Origin: Burkholderiales bacterium JOSHI_001
GTDB taxonomy: Bacteria > Pseudomonadota > Gammaproteobacteria > Burkholderiales > Burkholderiaceae_C
Direction: 5' to 3'
DNA: 64,000 nt
NCBI GenBank assembly: GCA_000244995.1
Contig: CM001438.1
Location: forward strand, 2,752,090 to 2,816,089
A program made the position numbers and the translations under genes. Below, piece after piece: positions 1-8,695 of the stretch. Positions within the stretch are counted from its first letter, which is position 1; every line of letters begins with the position of its first letter. The notes under the pieces are model-generated. The model saw only the letters and a program-made list of their open reading frames with translations. It had not been told where the DNA came from and did no database searches.

Positions 1-2307
1 GAGCAGGCCGCAGCGAGTGAACGCACCAGCGTGCGCCTGAACGGCGTGCCGGCCATTTCGGTGGGCATCATCCGCAACGCCACGGCCAACCCGCTGGACA
101 TTGCGGCCGGCGTGCGCGAGGTCATGCCCAAGATCCAGCTGGACCTGCCGCCGGGGCTGAAGGTGCAGGTGGCCAACGACAACTCGCTGTTCATCGACCG
201 GTCGGTGAAAAGCGTCTACCGCACCGTGGCCGAGGCCACGCTCCTGGTGGCGCTGGTGGTGTTCGTGTTCCTGCGCACGCTGCGTGCGTCCATCATCCCG
301 CTGGTCACCATCCCGGTCAGCCTGATCGGGGCCTTCGCCATCATGGCAGCGGCGGGTTTTTCCATCAACACGCTCACGCTGCTGTCGCTGGTGCTGGCCA
401 TTGGCCTGGTGGTGGACGACGCCATCGTGGTGCTGGAAAACATCTTCCGCCACATCGAGGAGGGCTTGCCGCCCTTCCAGGCGGCGCTGAAGGGCGCCAA
501 GGAAATCGGCTTCGCGGTGGTGGCCATGACCCTGACCCTGGCCGCGGTGTTCGCGCCCCTGGCCTTCACGCCCGGGCGCACCGGGCGGCTGTTCGTGGAA
601 TTTGCGCTCACGCTGGCCGGCGCGGTGGTGGTGTCGGGCTTCGTGGCCCTGACCCTCACGCCCATGATGTGCAGCAAGCTGCTGCGCCACAACCCGGCGC
701 CCAACGCCTTCGACCGCGGCATGGAGCGGCTGCTGGTGGCGCTGACGGGTGCCTATGCCGGAGCGCTGCGCTGGGTGCTGGGCCAGCGCTGGATCGTGCT
801 GCTGGTGATGGGCGCATCGGGGGCGGGCAGCTGGTGGCTGTTCTCCACGGCCAAGAGCGAACTGGCGCCGCTGGAAGACCGCGGCGTGATCATGGCCACG
901 GTGAACGCGCCCGACGGCGCCACCATGGACTACACCGCCAAGTACCTGCGCGCGATCGAAGCCATGGGCATGGAGTACAAGGAATTCGACCGCGTGTTCG
1001 TGGTGGCGGGCAACCCGACGGTGTCCCAAGGCATTTCCTTCCTGCGCGCCATCGACTGGGAACAGCGCACGCGCAGCACGCTGCAACTGGCGCGCGAACT
1101 GCAGCCGCGCCTGCTGGGCCTGCCCGGGGTCACGGCTTTTCCGGTCACGCCGCCCAGCCTGGGCCAGGGCTTTCGCGAGCGGCCGATCAACTACGTCATC
1201 GTCACCAGCGACAGCTACGACAACCTGGCCAAGGTGTCGCAGCAATTTGTCGCCGAAATGGGCAAGAACCCCGGCTTCATCGGCCCGGACATCGACCTGC
1301 GGCTGAACAAGCCCGAGCTGTTCGTGGAGGTGGACCGCGACCGCGCGGCCGATGCCGGCATCAGCGTGGACCAGGTGGCGCGCACCGTGGAAACCATGCT
1401 GGGCGGGCGCCCCGTCACCCGCTACAAGCGCGAGGCCGAGCAGTACGATGTGATCGTGCAGACCGACGCCGTGGGCCGCACCACGCCCGAGCACATCGAC
1501 CGGCTCTTCGTGCGCGGCCGCGTGGATGTGAATGGCAATGCGGTGATGGTGCCGCTGTCGGCGCTGGTGAAGGTGCGTGAATCGGTCAGCCCGCGCGAGC
1601 TGAACCACTTCAACCAGCGCCGCTCGGTCACCATCACCGCCAACCTGGCACCGGGCTACGCGCTGGGCGAGGCGTTGCAGTACCTGGACGCCACCGCCGC
1701 CAAGGTGCTGAAGCCCGGCTACGCCACCGAACTGAACGGCGTCAGCCGCGAATACCGCGCGTCCAGCGGCGCGCTGGGCCTGGTGTTCGTGCTGGCGCTG
1801 CTGTTCATCTTCCTGGTGCTGGCGGCGCAGTTTGAAAGCTTCGTGGACCCCTTCGTCATCATGCTGGCGGTGCCGCTGTCCATGGTGGGGGCGCTGGGGG
1901 CCATGCACCTGAGTGGGGGCACGCTGAACGTGTATTCGCAGATCGGCCTCATCACGCTGGTCGGGCTGATCACCAAGCACGGCATCCTGATCGTGGAGTT
2001 CAGCAACCAGTTGCGCCAGCAGGGCCGCAGCGTGATGGAAGCGGTGGTGGAAGCCGCCAGCCTGCGCCTGCGCCCCATCCTGATGACCACCGGGGCCATG
2101 GTGCTGGGCGCGCTGCCGTTGGCCCTGGCCACCGGGGCGGGGGCTGAAAGCCGCCAGCAGATCGGCTGGGTCATCGTCGGCGGCATGTCGGTGGGCACGC
2201 TGCTCACCATCTTCGTGGTGCCCACGGTGTATTCGCTGTTCGCGCGGCAGCGGGTGCCGGGCGAGATCACCACACCGGCCCTGGAAGAAGCGGTGCCGGC
2301 CAAGTAG
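1..2307 (+). CDS. RND efflux pump inner-membrane permease (3' part)
   Basis: This is a proton-driven RND drug/solute exporter of the AcrB/HAE1 type that would work with a periplasmic adaptor and an outer-membrane channel. The frame is open from base 1, so the gene begins upstream; the GTG at 31 is only an internal valine. About 768 codons are visible against a usual 1020-1050, so roughly the first quarter is missing. The visible part carries the paired aspartates of the proton relay (GLVVDDAIVVLEN), the porter region, and the C-terminal membrane block (FESFVDPFVIMLAVPLS, GLITKHGILIVEF). The partner adaptor gene is not in the window, and the substrate cannot be told. Confidence 0.93.
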   Translation, partial: EQAAASERTSVRLNGVPAISVGIIRNATANPLDIAAGVREVMPKIQLDLPPGLKVQVANDNSLFIDRSVKSVYRTVAEATLLVALVVFVFLRTLRASIIPLVTIPVSLIGAFAIMAAAGFSINTLTLLSLVLAIGLVVDDAIVVLENIFRHIEEGLPPFQAALKGAKEIGFAVVAMTLTLAAVFAPLAFTPGRTGRLFVEFALTLAGAVVVSGFVALTLTPMMCSKLLRHNPAPNAFDRGMERLLVALTGAYAGALRWVLGQRWIVLLVMGASGAGSWWLFSTAKSELAPLEDRGVIMATVNAPDGATMDYTAKYLRAIEAMGMEYKEFDRVFVVAGNPTVSQGISFLRAIDWEQRTRSTLQLARELQPRLLGLPGVTAFPVTPPSLGQGFRERPINYVIVTSDSYDNLAKVSQQFVAEMGKNPGFIGPDIDLRLNKPELFVEVDRDRAADAGISVDQVARTVETMLGGRPVTRYKREAEQYDVIVQTDAVGRTTPEHIDRLFVRGRVDVNGNAVMVPLSALVKVRESVSPRELNHFNQRRSVTITANLAPGYALGEALQYLDATAAKVLKPGYATELNGVSREYRASSGALGLVFVLALLFIFLVLAAQFESFVDPFVIMLAVPLSMVGALGAMHLSGGTLNVYSQIGLITLVGLITKHGILIVEFSNQLRQQGRSVMEAVVEAASLRLRPILMTTGAMVLGALPLALATGAGAESRQQIGWVIVGGMSVGTLLTIFVVPTVYSLFARQRVPGEITTPALEEAVPAK

Positions 2308-2337
2308 CCGGCGCGCCCCCAGGTTCTGGTCAGCCCG

Positions 2338-3621
2338 TCAGATCAAGCCCTCGAAGGGCAGCACGTCCACCAGTTCGCCCGCGGCCACGTCGCCCTGGGC
2401 GTGGTGCAGCACCACCAGGCCGTTGGCTTCGCTCATGCTGCGCAGGATTCCCGAGCCCTGGGCGCCGGTGATGCGCACCTGCCAGCGGCCGTCGGCCGCC
2501 TGGTCCACGATGCCGCGCTGGTACTCGGTACGGCCGGGTTTCTTGCGCAGGGCCTCGGTGCTGGCAGCGCGCAGCAAGGGCAGCGCCCGCGGCGTCGCGC
2601 CGCTCATGGCCAGCAGGGCCTCGCGCACGAAGGCGTAGAAGGTCACCATCACCGCCACCGGGTTGCCGGGCAGGCCGAAGAGCATGGCCTCGCGGCCCGG
2701 GGTGCCGATCCTGCCGATGGCCATGGGCCGCCCAGGCCGCATGGCGATGCGCCAGAACAGCACCTCGCCCAGGCGCGCCATCACCTGCTTGGTGTGGTCG
2801 GCCTCGCCCACGCTGACGCCGCCCGAGGTGATCACCGCGTCCGCGCTGGCGGCAGCCTGGGTGAAGGCCTCGGCCAGGGCGTCGGGCTGGTCGCGCACCA
2901 CGCCCATGTCGATGACGTCCACGCCCAGGCGCTGCAGCATGCCGTGCAGGGTGTAGCGGTTGCTGTCGTACACACAGCCTTCGGGCAGCGCCTCGCCGAT
3001 GGAGCGCAATTCGTCCCCGGTGGAGAAGAAGGCCACGCGCAGGCGGCGGAACACCGGCAGTTCGGCCACGCCGAGTGACGCCGCCAGGCCCAGGTCGGAC
3101 GGGGTGACGATGCGCCCCGCGCGCAAGGCCGCCTCGCCCTCGGCCAGGTCCTCGCCGTGGCAGCGGCGGTTGTCGCCGGTGCGCACCACGCCGGCGGGGA
3201 CAATCACCTGGTTGGCGTCGGCACCCGGCTTGAAGAATTCCTGCGGCACCACCGTGTCCAGGCCCGGCGGCATCACCGCGCCGGTGGTGATGCGGATGCC
3301 GTGGCCGAAAGGAACGTCACCGCGGTGCTGTGCTCCGGCCAAGGCCGTGCCCACCAGCGGCAGCAGGGTGTCACGGTCGGGCTTCAGGTCGGCGCCTCGC
3401 AGCGCCACACCGTCCATGGCCGAGTTGTCGTGCGCGGGCACGTCGATCGGGCTGACGATGTCGCGCGCCAGCACCCGGCCCAGACAACTGCGGATGCCCA
3501 ACTGCTCGACCGCCTGCACCCGCGGCACCAGGCGGCGGATGAAGTCCTGCGCGGCGCTCACCGGCAGTGATGTCGGGTCGTAGCCCGCCACCTCGGCGGC
3601 GATGTCTTGCAGTGATTGCAT
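2338..3621 (-). CDS. moeA: Molybdopterin molybdenumtransferase MoeA (copy 1)
   Basis: MoeA inserts molybdate into adenylylated molybdopterin, the last common step of molybdenum-cofactor synthesis in the cytoplasm. The 427-residue protein has the family landmarks: AHDNSAMDG near residue 65, ITSGGVSVGEADHTKQ around 265 and GLPGNPVAVMVTFY around 318. It starts 9 bases after the moaA stop on the same strand, so the two are almost certainly cotranscribed. A second, clearly different moeA lies at 18113-19345, so the copies may be specialised for molybdenum and another metal or ligand, or be partly redundant. Confidence 0.95.
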   Translation of the reverse strand: MQSLQDIAAEVAGYDPTSLPVSAAQDFIRRLVPRVQAVEQLGIRSCLGRVLARDIVSPIDVPAHDNSAMDGVALRGADLKPDRDTLLPLVGTALAGAQHRGDVPFGHGIRITTGAVMPPGLDTVVPQEFFKPGADANQVIVPAGVVRTGDNRRCHGEDLAEGEAALRAGRIVTPSDLGLAASLGVAELPVFRRLRVAFFSTGDELRSIGEALPEGCVYDSNRYTLHGMLQRLGVDVIDMGVVRDQPDALAEAFTQAAASADAVITSGGVSVGEADHTKQVMARLGEVLFWRIAMRPGRPMAIGRIGTPGREAMLFGLPGNPVAVMVTFYAFVREALLAMSGATPRALPLLRAASTEALRKKPGRTEYQRGIVDQAADGRWQVRITGAQGSGILRSMSEANGLVVLHHAQGDVAAGELVDVLPFEGLI

Positions 3622-3630
3622 GGGGAGCTT

Positions 3631-4755
3631 CTAGCCGCCGATGTAGTGCATTTCCACCCGCCGCTGCCCGGTGGCCTGCGGCGCCTGGGCCGAGCCCCGC
3701 AGTTCAGAGTAGCGGTCGTCACGCTGGCCCCACAAGGCACCCAGCGCGGCCGAGATCTCGGCGTCGCTGCGGCCACCGCGCAGCAGGGCGCGCAGGTCGT
3801 GGCCCTGGGCCGCGAACAGGCACATGAACAGCTTGCCTTCGGTGGACAGGCGGGCGCGGTTGCAGTCTCGGCAGAAGGCGCGGGTGACGCTGGAGATCAG
3901 CCCCACCTCGCCGCGGCCGTCGGCCCAGGCCCAGCGCTCGGCGGTTTCACCCGGTTGGGCGGCATCCAGCGGTTTCAGTTCACCCAGCGCCTGCAGGCGT
4001 TGCAGCACCTGGGCCGAGGGCAGCACCTCGTCCATGCGCCAGCCGTTGGTGGCGCCCACGTCCATGTACTCGATGAAGCGCAGCACGACGCCGCGGCCGA
4101 ACTGGTCGCGGAAGAAGCGCGCCATGGGCGCGATCTCGTGGTCGTTGGTGCCGCGCTTGACCACCATGTTCACCTTGATCGGCCCAAAGCCCGCGGCTTG
4201 CGCGGCGGCGATGCCATCCAGCACGTCGGCGACGGGAAAGTCGACGTCGTTCATGCGCCGGAAGATGGTGTCGTCCAGGGCGTCCAGGCTGACCGTCAGG
4301 CGCTTGAGCCCGGCCGCGCGCAGGGCGGAGGCCTTTTTCGCCAGCACCGAGCCGTTGGTGGTGAGGGTGATGTCCAGCGTTTCGCCTTCGGGCGTGCGCA
4401 GTGCGGCCAGTTGTTCGACCAGGGCTTCCAGGTGCTTGCGCAGCAGCGGTTCACCGCCTGTGAGCCGGATCTTGCGCACACCGTGGCCGACGAACACCCG
4501 CGCCAGGCGCGTGATCTCTTCAAAGCTGAGCAGTGAGCTTTGCGGCAGGAAGCGGTAGTCGCGGTCGAACACCTCCTTGGGCATGCAGTAGCTGCAGCGG
4601 AAGTTGCAGCGGTCGGTGACCGAGATGCGCAGGTCGTGCAGCGGCCGGCCCAGGCGATCGGCCAGCAAGCCGGTGGGGGCGCTCAGGTGGGCGGGAATGG
4701 CCGGCACCGGCGCGGCGTAACGCAGGTCGGCCAGAGGAATGATGGTTTCGCCCAT
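3631..4755 (-). CDS. moaA: GTP 3',8-cyclase MoaA
   Basis: This radical SAM enzyme converts GTP to 3',8-cyclo-GTP, the first step of molybdopterin synthesis, acting with MoaC (not seen here). The 374-residue protein has the radical-SAM cluster motif at Cys50, Cys54 and Cys57 (CNFRCSYC), the SAM-binding TGGEP-type segment, the second C-terminal cluster cysteines ([10 protein letters not shown] and a later Cys), and the conserved Gly-Gly tail (YIGG). It leads the moaA-moeA pair. Its ATG begins about 75 bases downstream of the NlpC/P60 gene stop, so it may have its own promoter. Confidence 0.96.
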   Translation of the reverse strand: MGETIIPLADLRYAAPVPAIPAHLSAPTGLLADRLGRPLHDLRISVTDRCNFRCSYCMPKEVFDRDYRFLPQSSLLSFEEITRLARVFVGHGVRKIRLTGGEPLLRKHLEALVEQLAALRTPEGETLDITLTTNGSVLAKKASALRAAGLKRLTVSLDALDDTIFRRMNDVDFPVADVLDGIAAAQAAGFGPIKVNMVVKRGTNDHEIAPMARFFRDQFGRGVVLRFIEYMDVGATNGWRMDEVLPSAQVLQRLQALGELKPLDAAQPGETAERWAWADGRGEVGLISSVTRAFCRDCNRARLSTEGKLFMCLFAAQGHDLRALLRGGRSDAEISAALGALWGQRDDRYSELRGSAQAPQATGQRRVEMHYIGG

Positions 4756-4829
4756 GGGTCTGGATTGTGCCGCTGCGGCAGCGCCCCCTGCGGGCGGCGG
4801 GTCAGGCTGCGCTTTCGCGCTTCAGCCCA

Positions 4830-5435
4830 TCAACGCGGATTGGGCGGGTTGGGCAATTCGGCGCGCCGGGCACCGGTGAAGCGCTGCGACCAGTAGGCAA
4901 TGCGCATGTCTTCCACCCGCACCTTGGCACCGGTGCGCGGGGCGTGGATGAACTTGCCGTCGCCCACGTAGATGCCCACGTGGCTGAAGGTGCGGCGCAG
5001 GGTGTTGAAGAACACCAGGTCGCCGGGCTTCAGGTCGTCGCGGTCCACCTTCACCAGGCCGGCGGTGGTGGCTTGCTCGTCGGCACGGCGCGGCAGCACC
5101 AGGCCCACGCTGTGCTCGAAGATGTAGCGGGTGAAGCCGCTGCAGTCGAAGCCTTCTTCGGCGCTGGTGCCGCCACGGCGATACGGTACGCCCAGGAAGT
5201 TCATCGCCGTCATCACCAGGTCGGTGGCACGGTCGCGCATGCTCTGCAGGGCCGCCGAGCCCTGTTCGCCGACCAGGCCGCGTTCCTGAAGCAGGTTCAG
5301 GATGGCGTCGCCGGGGGCGGTGGCAGGGGTTTCATCGGGCGCCGCCTGCGCCGCCAGGGCCATGGCCAAGCCGGCTGCACACAGGGTGTGTCGCAGGGCG
5401 TTCCAGGCAAAGCGGGGCGGGGTGTGAATGGGCAC
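4830..5435 (-). CDS. NlpC/P60 (C40) cell-wall peptidase, exported
   Basis: This is a probable periplasmic gamma-D-glutamyl-diaminopimelate endopeptidase acting on peptidoglycan. The C40 catalytic triad is visible as FDCSGFTRYIFEH (nucleophile Cys), SHVGIYVGDGKFIHAPR (two histidines). A hydrophobic export segment (TLCAAGLAMALAAQA) precedes the mature part. The start is uncertain: the frame is open to 5480, but only non-ATG starts exist (TTG 5480, TTG 5471, GTG 5453, GTG 5435). I chose GTG 5435 because it gives a compact signal peptide of about 33 residues; TTG 5471 has the best upstream purine run. It lies upstream of moaA but has no obvious functional link to it. Confidence 0.85.
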   Translation of the reverse strand: MPIHTPPRFAWNALRHTLCAAGLAMALAAQAAPDETPATAPGDAILNLLQERGLVGEQGSAALQSMRDRATDLVMTAMNFLGVPYRRGGTSAEEGFDCSGFTRYIFEHSVGLVLPRRADEQATTAGLVKVDRDDLKPGDLVFFNTLRRTFSHVGIYVGDGKFIHAPRTGAKVRVEDMRIAYWSQRFTGARRAELPNPPNPR

Positions 5436-5651
5436 GAAGACGGAGGTTAACACCCGAGTCGGGTCGGTCAAGCGGGCCAACCCCTGGTGCGGGGGCCCGG
5501 GCGGCCGAACTGCGAAGTTATGCCCAAGGCTTTTGCGTCAGTGTGTTGTCAGTGCCTCACCGTGCAATCCACACCCAAGGTGGGCGGTGTTCCACCGATG
5601 TCGGGCGCGACCCTGAACAGGGCCCCCTCCAGGAGACAACCGGTCGTGATT

Positions 5652-7547
5652 ATGAATTATCAAGCCTTCCACCAGCGTTCCATCCAGCAGCGCGATGCCT
5701 TCTGGACCGAGCAGGCCCAGCTCGTGGACTGGGAAAAGCCCTTCGAGCAGGTGTGCGACTACAGCAAGCCGCCCTTCGCCAAGTGGTTCGTCGGCGGGCG
5801 CACCAACCTCTGCCACAACGCGGTGGACCGGCACCTGAAGGACCGCGCCGACCAGAACGCGCTGATCTTCGTTTCCACCGAAACCGACACCGAGAAGGTC
5901 TATTCCTTCCGCCAGTTGCACGCCGAGGTGCAGCGCATGGCCGCCATCCTGAAGGACCTGGGCGTGAAGAAAGGCGACCGGGTGCTGGTGTACATGCCCA
6001 TGATCCCCGAGGCGGCCTTTGCCATGCTGGCCTGCACCCGCATCGGCGCCATCCACTCGGTGGTGTTCGGCGGCTTTGCCAGCGTCAGCCTGGCCAGCCG
6101 CATTGACGACGCGCAACCCACGGTCATCGTCAGCGCCGACGCTGGCAGCCGCAATGGCAAGGGCGTGCCCTACAAGCCCTTGCTGGACGAGGCCATCAAG
6201 CTGGCCCAGCACAAGCCCGCCAAGGTGCTGATGGTCAACCGCGGCCTGTCCGACTACACCCAGGTCGCCGGCCGCGACGAGGACTACGCCACGCTGCGCG
6301 CCAAGCACCTGGACACCGTGGTGCCGTGCGAATGGGTGGAATCCACCCACCCCAGCTACACGCTCTACACCAGCGGAACCACCGGCAAGCCCAAGGGCGT
6401 GCAGCGCGACACCGGCGGCTACACCGTGGCCCTGGCCGCGAGCATGAAGCACATCTACATGGGCAACGCCGGGGAGACCTACTTCTCCACCAGCGACATC
6501 GGCTGGGTGGTGGGCCACAGCTACATCATCTACGGCCCGCTGATCGCCGGCATGGCCACCATCATGTACGAAGGCCTGCCGGTGCGCCCGGACGCCGGCA
6601 TCTGGTGGAGCCTGGTCGAAAAGTACAAGGTCACCGTGATGTTCAGCGCCCCCACCGCGGTGCGGGTGCTCAAGAAGCAGGACCCGTCCTTCCTGAGCAA
6701 GTACGACCTGTCGTCCTTGCGCGCGCTGTTCCTGGCCGGCGAGCCGCTGGACGAACCCACCGCGAAGTGGATCTCCGAAAGCCTGGGCAAGCCCATCATC
6801 GACAACTACTGGCAGACCGAAACCGGCTGGCCCATCCTCAGCCTGTGCAATGGTGTGGAAAAGGCCGACAGCAAGTTCGGCTCGCCCGGCAAGGCGGTCT
6901 ACGGCTACGACGTGAAGCTGCTGGATGACAGCACCGGGGCCGAAATCACCGAACCCAACCAGAAGGGCGTGGTCGCCATCGAGGGCCCGCTGCCCCCGGG
7001 CTGCCTGCAGACCGTGTGGGGCGACGACGAACGCTTCGTCAAGACCTACTGGACCAGCGTGCCGGGCAAGATGGTGTATTCCACCTTCGACTGGGGCGTG
7101 CGCGACGCCGACGGCTACTACTTCATCCTGGGCCGCACCGACGACGTGATCAACGTGGCCGGCCACCGCCTGGGCACGCGCGAGATCGAAGAAAGCATCT
7201 CCAGCCACGCCAACGTGGCCGAGGTGGCGGTGGTGGGCGTGGCCGACCAGCTCAAGGGCCAGGTGGCCATGGCCTTCGTGGTGCTGAAGGACCCGTCCAA
7301 GGCCGGCACGCCCGAGCAGGCCCTGGCGCACGAAGGCGAAATCATGAAGGTGGTGGACAACCAACTGGGCGCCGTGGCGCGGCCAGCCCGCGTTCGCTTC
7401 GTCAGCGGCCTGCCCAAGACGCGTTCGGGCAAGCTGCTGCGCCGCGCCATCCAGGCCGTGTGTGAACAGCGCGACCCGGGCGACCTGACCACCATGGAAG
7501 ACCCCTTGGCCCTGCAGCAGATCAAGGACCTGGTCGTCACCCGCTGA
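5652..7547 (+). CDS. prpE: Propionyl-CoA synthetase PrpE
   Basis: PrpE is an AMP-forming ligase that activates propionate with ATP and CoA for entry into the 2-methylcitrate cycle. From ATG 5652 it is 631 residues, the family's usual size. It shows the ATP-binding loop YTSGTTGKPKGVQRDTGGY, the family-typical TSDIGWVVGHSYIIYGPL, DNYWQTETGWPI, and the C-terminal catalytic lysine in KTRSGKLLRRAI. The frame stays open to 5487, but an AGGAG at 5631-5635 supports a start at GTG 5646 or ATG 5652. No prpB, prpC or acnD genes accompany it, so it is detached from the usual prp operon. Acetate is a possible alternative substrate. Confidence 0.92.
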   Translation: MNYQAFHQRSIQQRDAFWTEQAQLVDWEKPFEQVCDYSKPPFAKWFVGGRTNLCHNAVDRHLKDRADQNALIFVSTETDTEKVYSFRQLHAEVQRMAAILKDLGVKKGDRVLVYMPMIPEAAFAMLACTRIGAIHSVVFGGFASVSLASRIDDAQPTVIVSADAGSRNGKGVPYKPLLDEAIKLAQHKPAKVLMVNRGLSDYTQVAGRDEDYATLRAKHLDTVVPCEWVESTHPSYTLYTSGTTGKPKGVQRDTGGYTVALAASMKHIYMGNAGETYFSTSDIGWVVGHSYIIYGPLIAGMATIMYEGLPVRPDAGIWWSLVEKYKVTVMFSAPTAVRVLKKQDPSFLSKYDLSSLRALFLAGEPLDEPTAKWISESLGKPIIDNYWQTETGWPILSLCNGVEKADSKFGSPGKAVYGYDVKLLDDSTGAEITEPNQKGVVAIEGPLPPGCLQTVWGDDERFVKTYWTSVPGKMVYSTFDWGVRDADGYYFILGRTDDVINVAGHRLGTREIEESISSHANVAEVAVVGVADQLKGQVAMAFVVLKDPSKAGTPEQALAHEGEIMKVVDNQLGAVARPARVRFVSGLPKTRSGKLLRRAIQAVCEQRDPGDLTTMEDPLALQQIKDLVVTR

Positions 7548-7570
7548 TCAGCGTCTTCCCTGCTTTCGAA

Positions 7571-7593
7571 GGGCCGTGTTTTCACGGCCCTTT
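7571..7593 (+). terminator. Rho-independent terminator after prpE
   Basis: A perfect 8-base stem GGGCCGTG / CACGGCCC with a TTTT loop is followed by TTT, 24 bases after the prpE stop. It separates prpE from the downstream dehydrogenase gene and shows that the ATG at 7576, inside the stem, is not a real start. Confidence 0.75.
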
Positions 7594-7686
7594 GCCATTG
7601 GGGCACCGGGTTTGCGAGCAGCGAGCGTGCTGCGACGGCGCGGCGACCGCGTGCCAACATCCGCACCACATTCCATGGGGGTGACG

Positions 7687-8628
7687 ATGAACGCTGACTC
7701 CCGAAACCTGCCGCGCATCGGTTTCATCGGTCTGGGTGTGATGGGCACGCCCATGGCCAGCCACCTGGCGCGGGCCGGCCATGCCCTCACGCTGTGCGAC
7801 GTGAACGCCCAGGCCGCGCAGCAACTGGCCGCCACGCTGGGCGCGCCGGCCCGGGCCGCCGCCACCCCGCGGGAGGTGGGGCAGCACAGCGACATCGTCA
7901 TCACCATGCTGCCCCATGGCGACGTGGTGCAGCAGGTGGCGCTGGGCCCGGACGGGCTGATCGAAGGCCTGGTACCGGGCAGCCTGGTGCTGGACACGTC
8001 CTCGTCCGAGCCCTGGCTGACGCAGCGCACGGCGGCCTGCCTGGCCGAATGCGGCGTGGCCATGGTGGATGCGCCGGTGTCGGGCGCGCAGTGGGGCGCG
8101 CGCGACGCCACCCTGGTGTTCATGGTGGGCGGCGCGGCGGCCGATGTGGCGCGCGTGCGCCCGCTGCTGGACCGCATGGGCCGCGAGGTCTTCCACCTGG
8201 GGGCCCTGGGCTGCGGCCACGCCATGAAGTGCATCAACAACCTCATCACCGCCATGACCTTCAGCGCCACCGCCGAAGGCCTGGTGATCGGCAAGCGCTA
8301 CGGGCTGGACCCGGCGGCGATGGTGAAGGTGCTCAATGTGTCCACCGGCATGTCCTGGATCAGCCAGACCCACATCGAGCAGCGCGTGCTCAGCCGGCGC
8401 TTCGACGACCCCTTCAAGCTGGCGCTGATGCTGAAAGACATCGGCATCGCCAACACCCTGGCACGTGAAACCGGCAGCTCGGTGCCGATCTCGGCCCTGG
8501 GCCAGCAGCTGTGGCAGGCCGCGGTGCGCGATGCCGAGCCCGGCGCCAGCGTGAGCGAGCTGGTGCGCTGGGTGGAGAAGCAGAACCACACCGAGATCAC
8601 GCCCGGCGCCCGGCCGGCCGAGCGCTGA
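7687..8628 (+). CDS. NAD(P)-dependent beta-hydroxyacid dehydrogenase (HIBADH family)
   Basis: This is a member of the 3-hydroxyisobutyrate / tartronate-semialdehyde / 6-phosphogluconate dehydrogenase-like family, which oxidise small beta-hydroxyacids with NAD(P). The 313-residue form shows the Rossmann signature GFIGLGVMGTPMASHL, the substrate motif DAPVSGAQWGARDATL and the catalytic-lysine region GHAMKCINNLITA. I prefer ATG 7687 (a G-rich run ends about 5 bases upstream) to ATG 7675; the open frame back to 7576 overlaps the prpE terminator. The substrate cannot be decided from the sequence; a link to propionate or valine catabolism through the neighbouring prpE is only suggestive. Confidence 0.85.
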   Translation: MNADSRNLPRIGFIGLGVMGTPMASHLARAGHALTLCDVNAQAAQQLAATLGAPARAAATPREVGQHSDIVITMLPHGDVVQQVALGPDGLIEGLVPGSLVLDTSSSEPWLTQRTAACLAECGVAMVDAPVSGAQWGARDATLVFMVGGAAADVARVRPLLDRMGREVFHLGALGCGHAMKCINNLITAMTFSATAEGLVIGKRYGLDPAAMVKVLNVSTGMSWISQTHIEQRVLSRRFDDPFKLALMLKDIGIANTLARETGSSVPISALGQQLWQAAVRDAEPGASVSELVRWVEKQNHTEITPGARPAER

Positions 8629-8695
8629 CGCCAGGGCTGCGGCCTGGGCACAATCTGATGCTCACCTTGGCGCGTGGCAACACGCGAATACCCCC

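Noticed and set aside
31-33. GTG as a start for the first gene
   Set aside because: The RND frame is open from base 1 and homologous sequence continues upstream, so the gene is cut by the window edge.
7576-7686. N-terminal extension of the HIBADH-like enzyme
   Set aside because: Lies within the prpE terminator hairpin and lacks family similarity.
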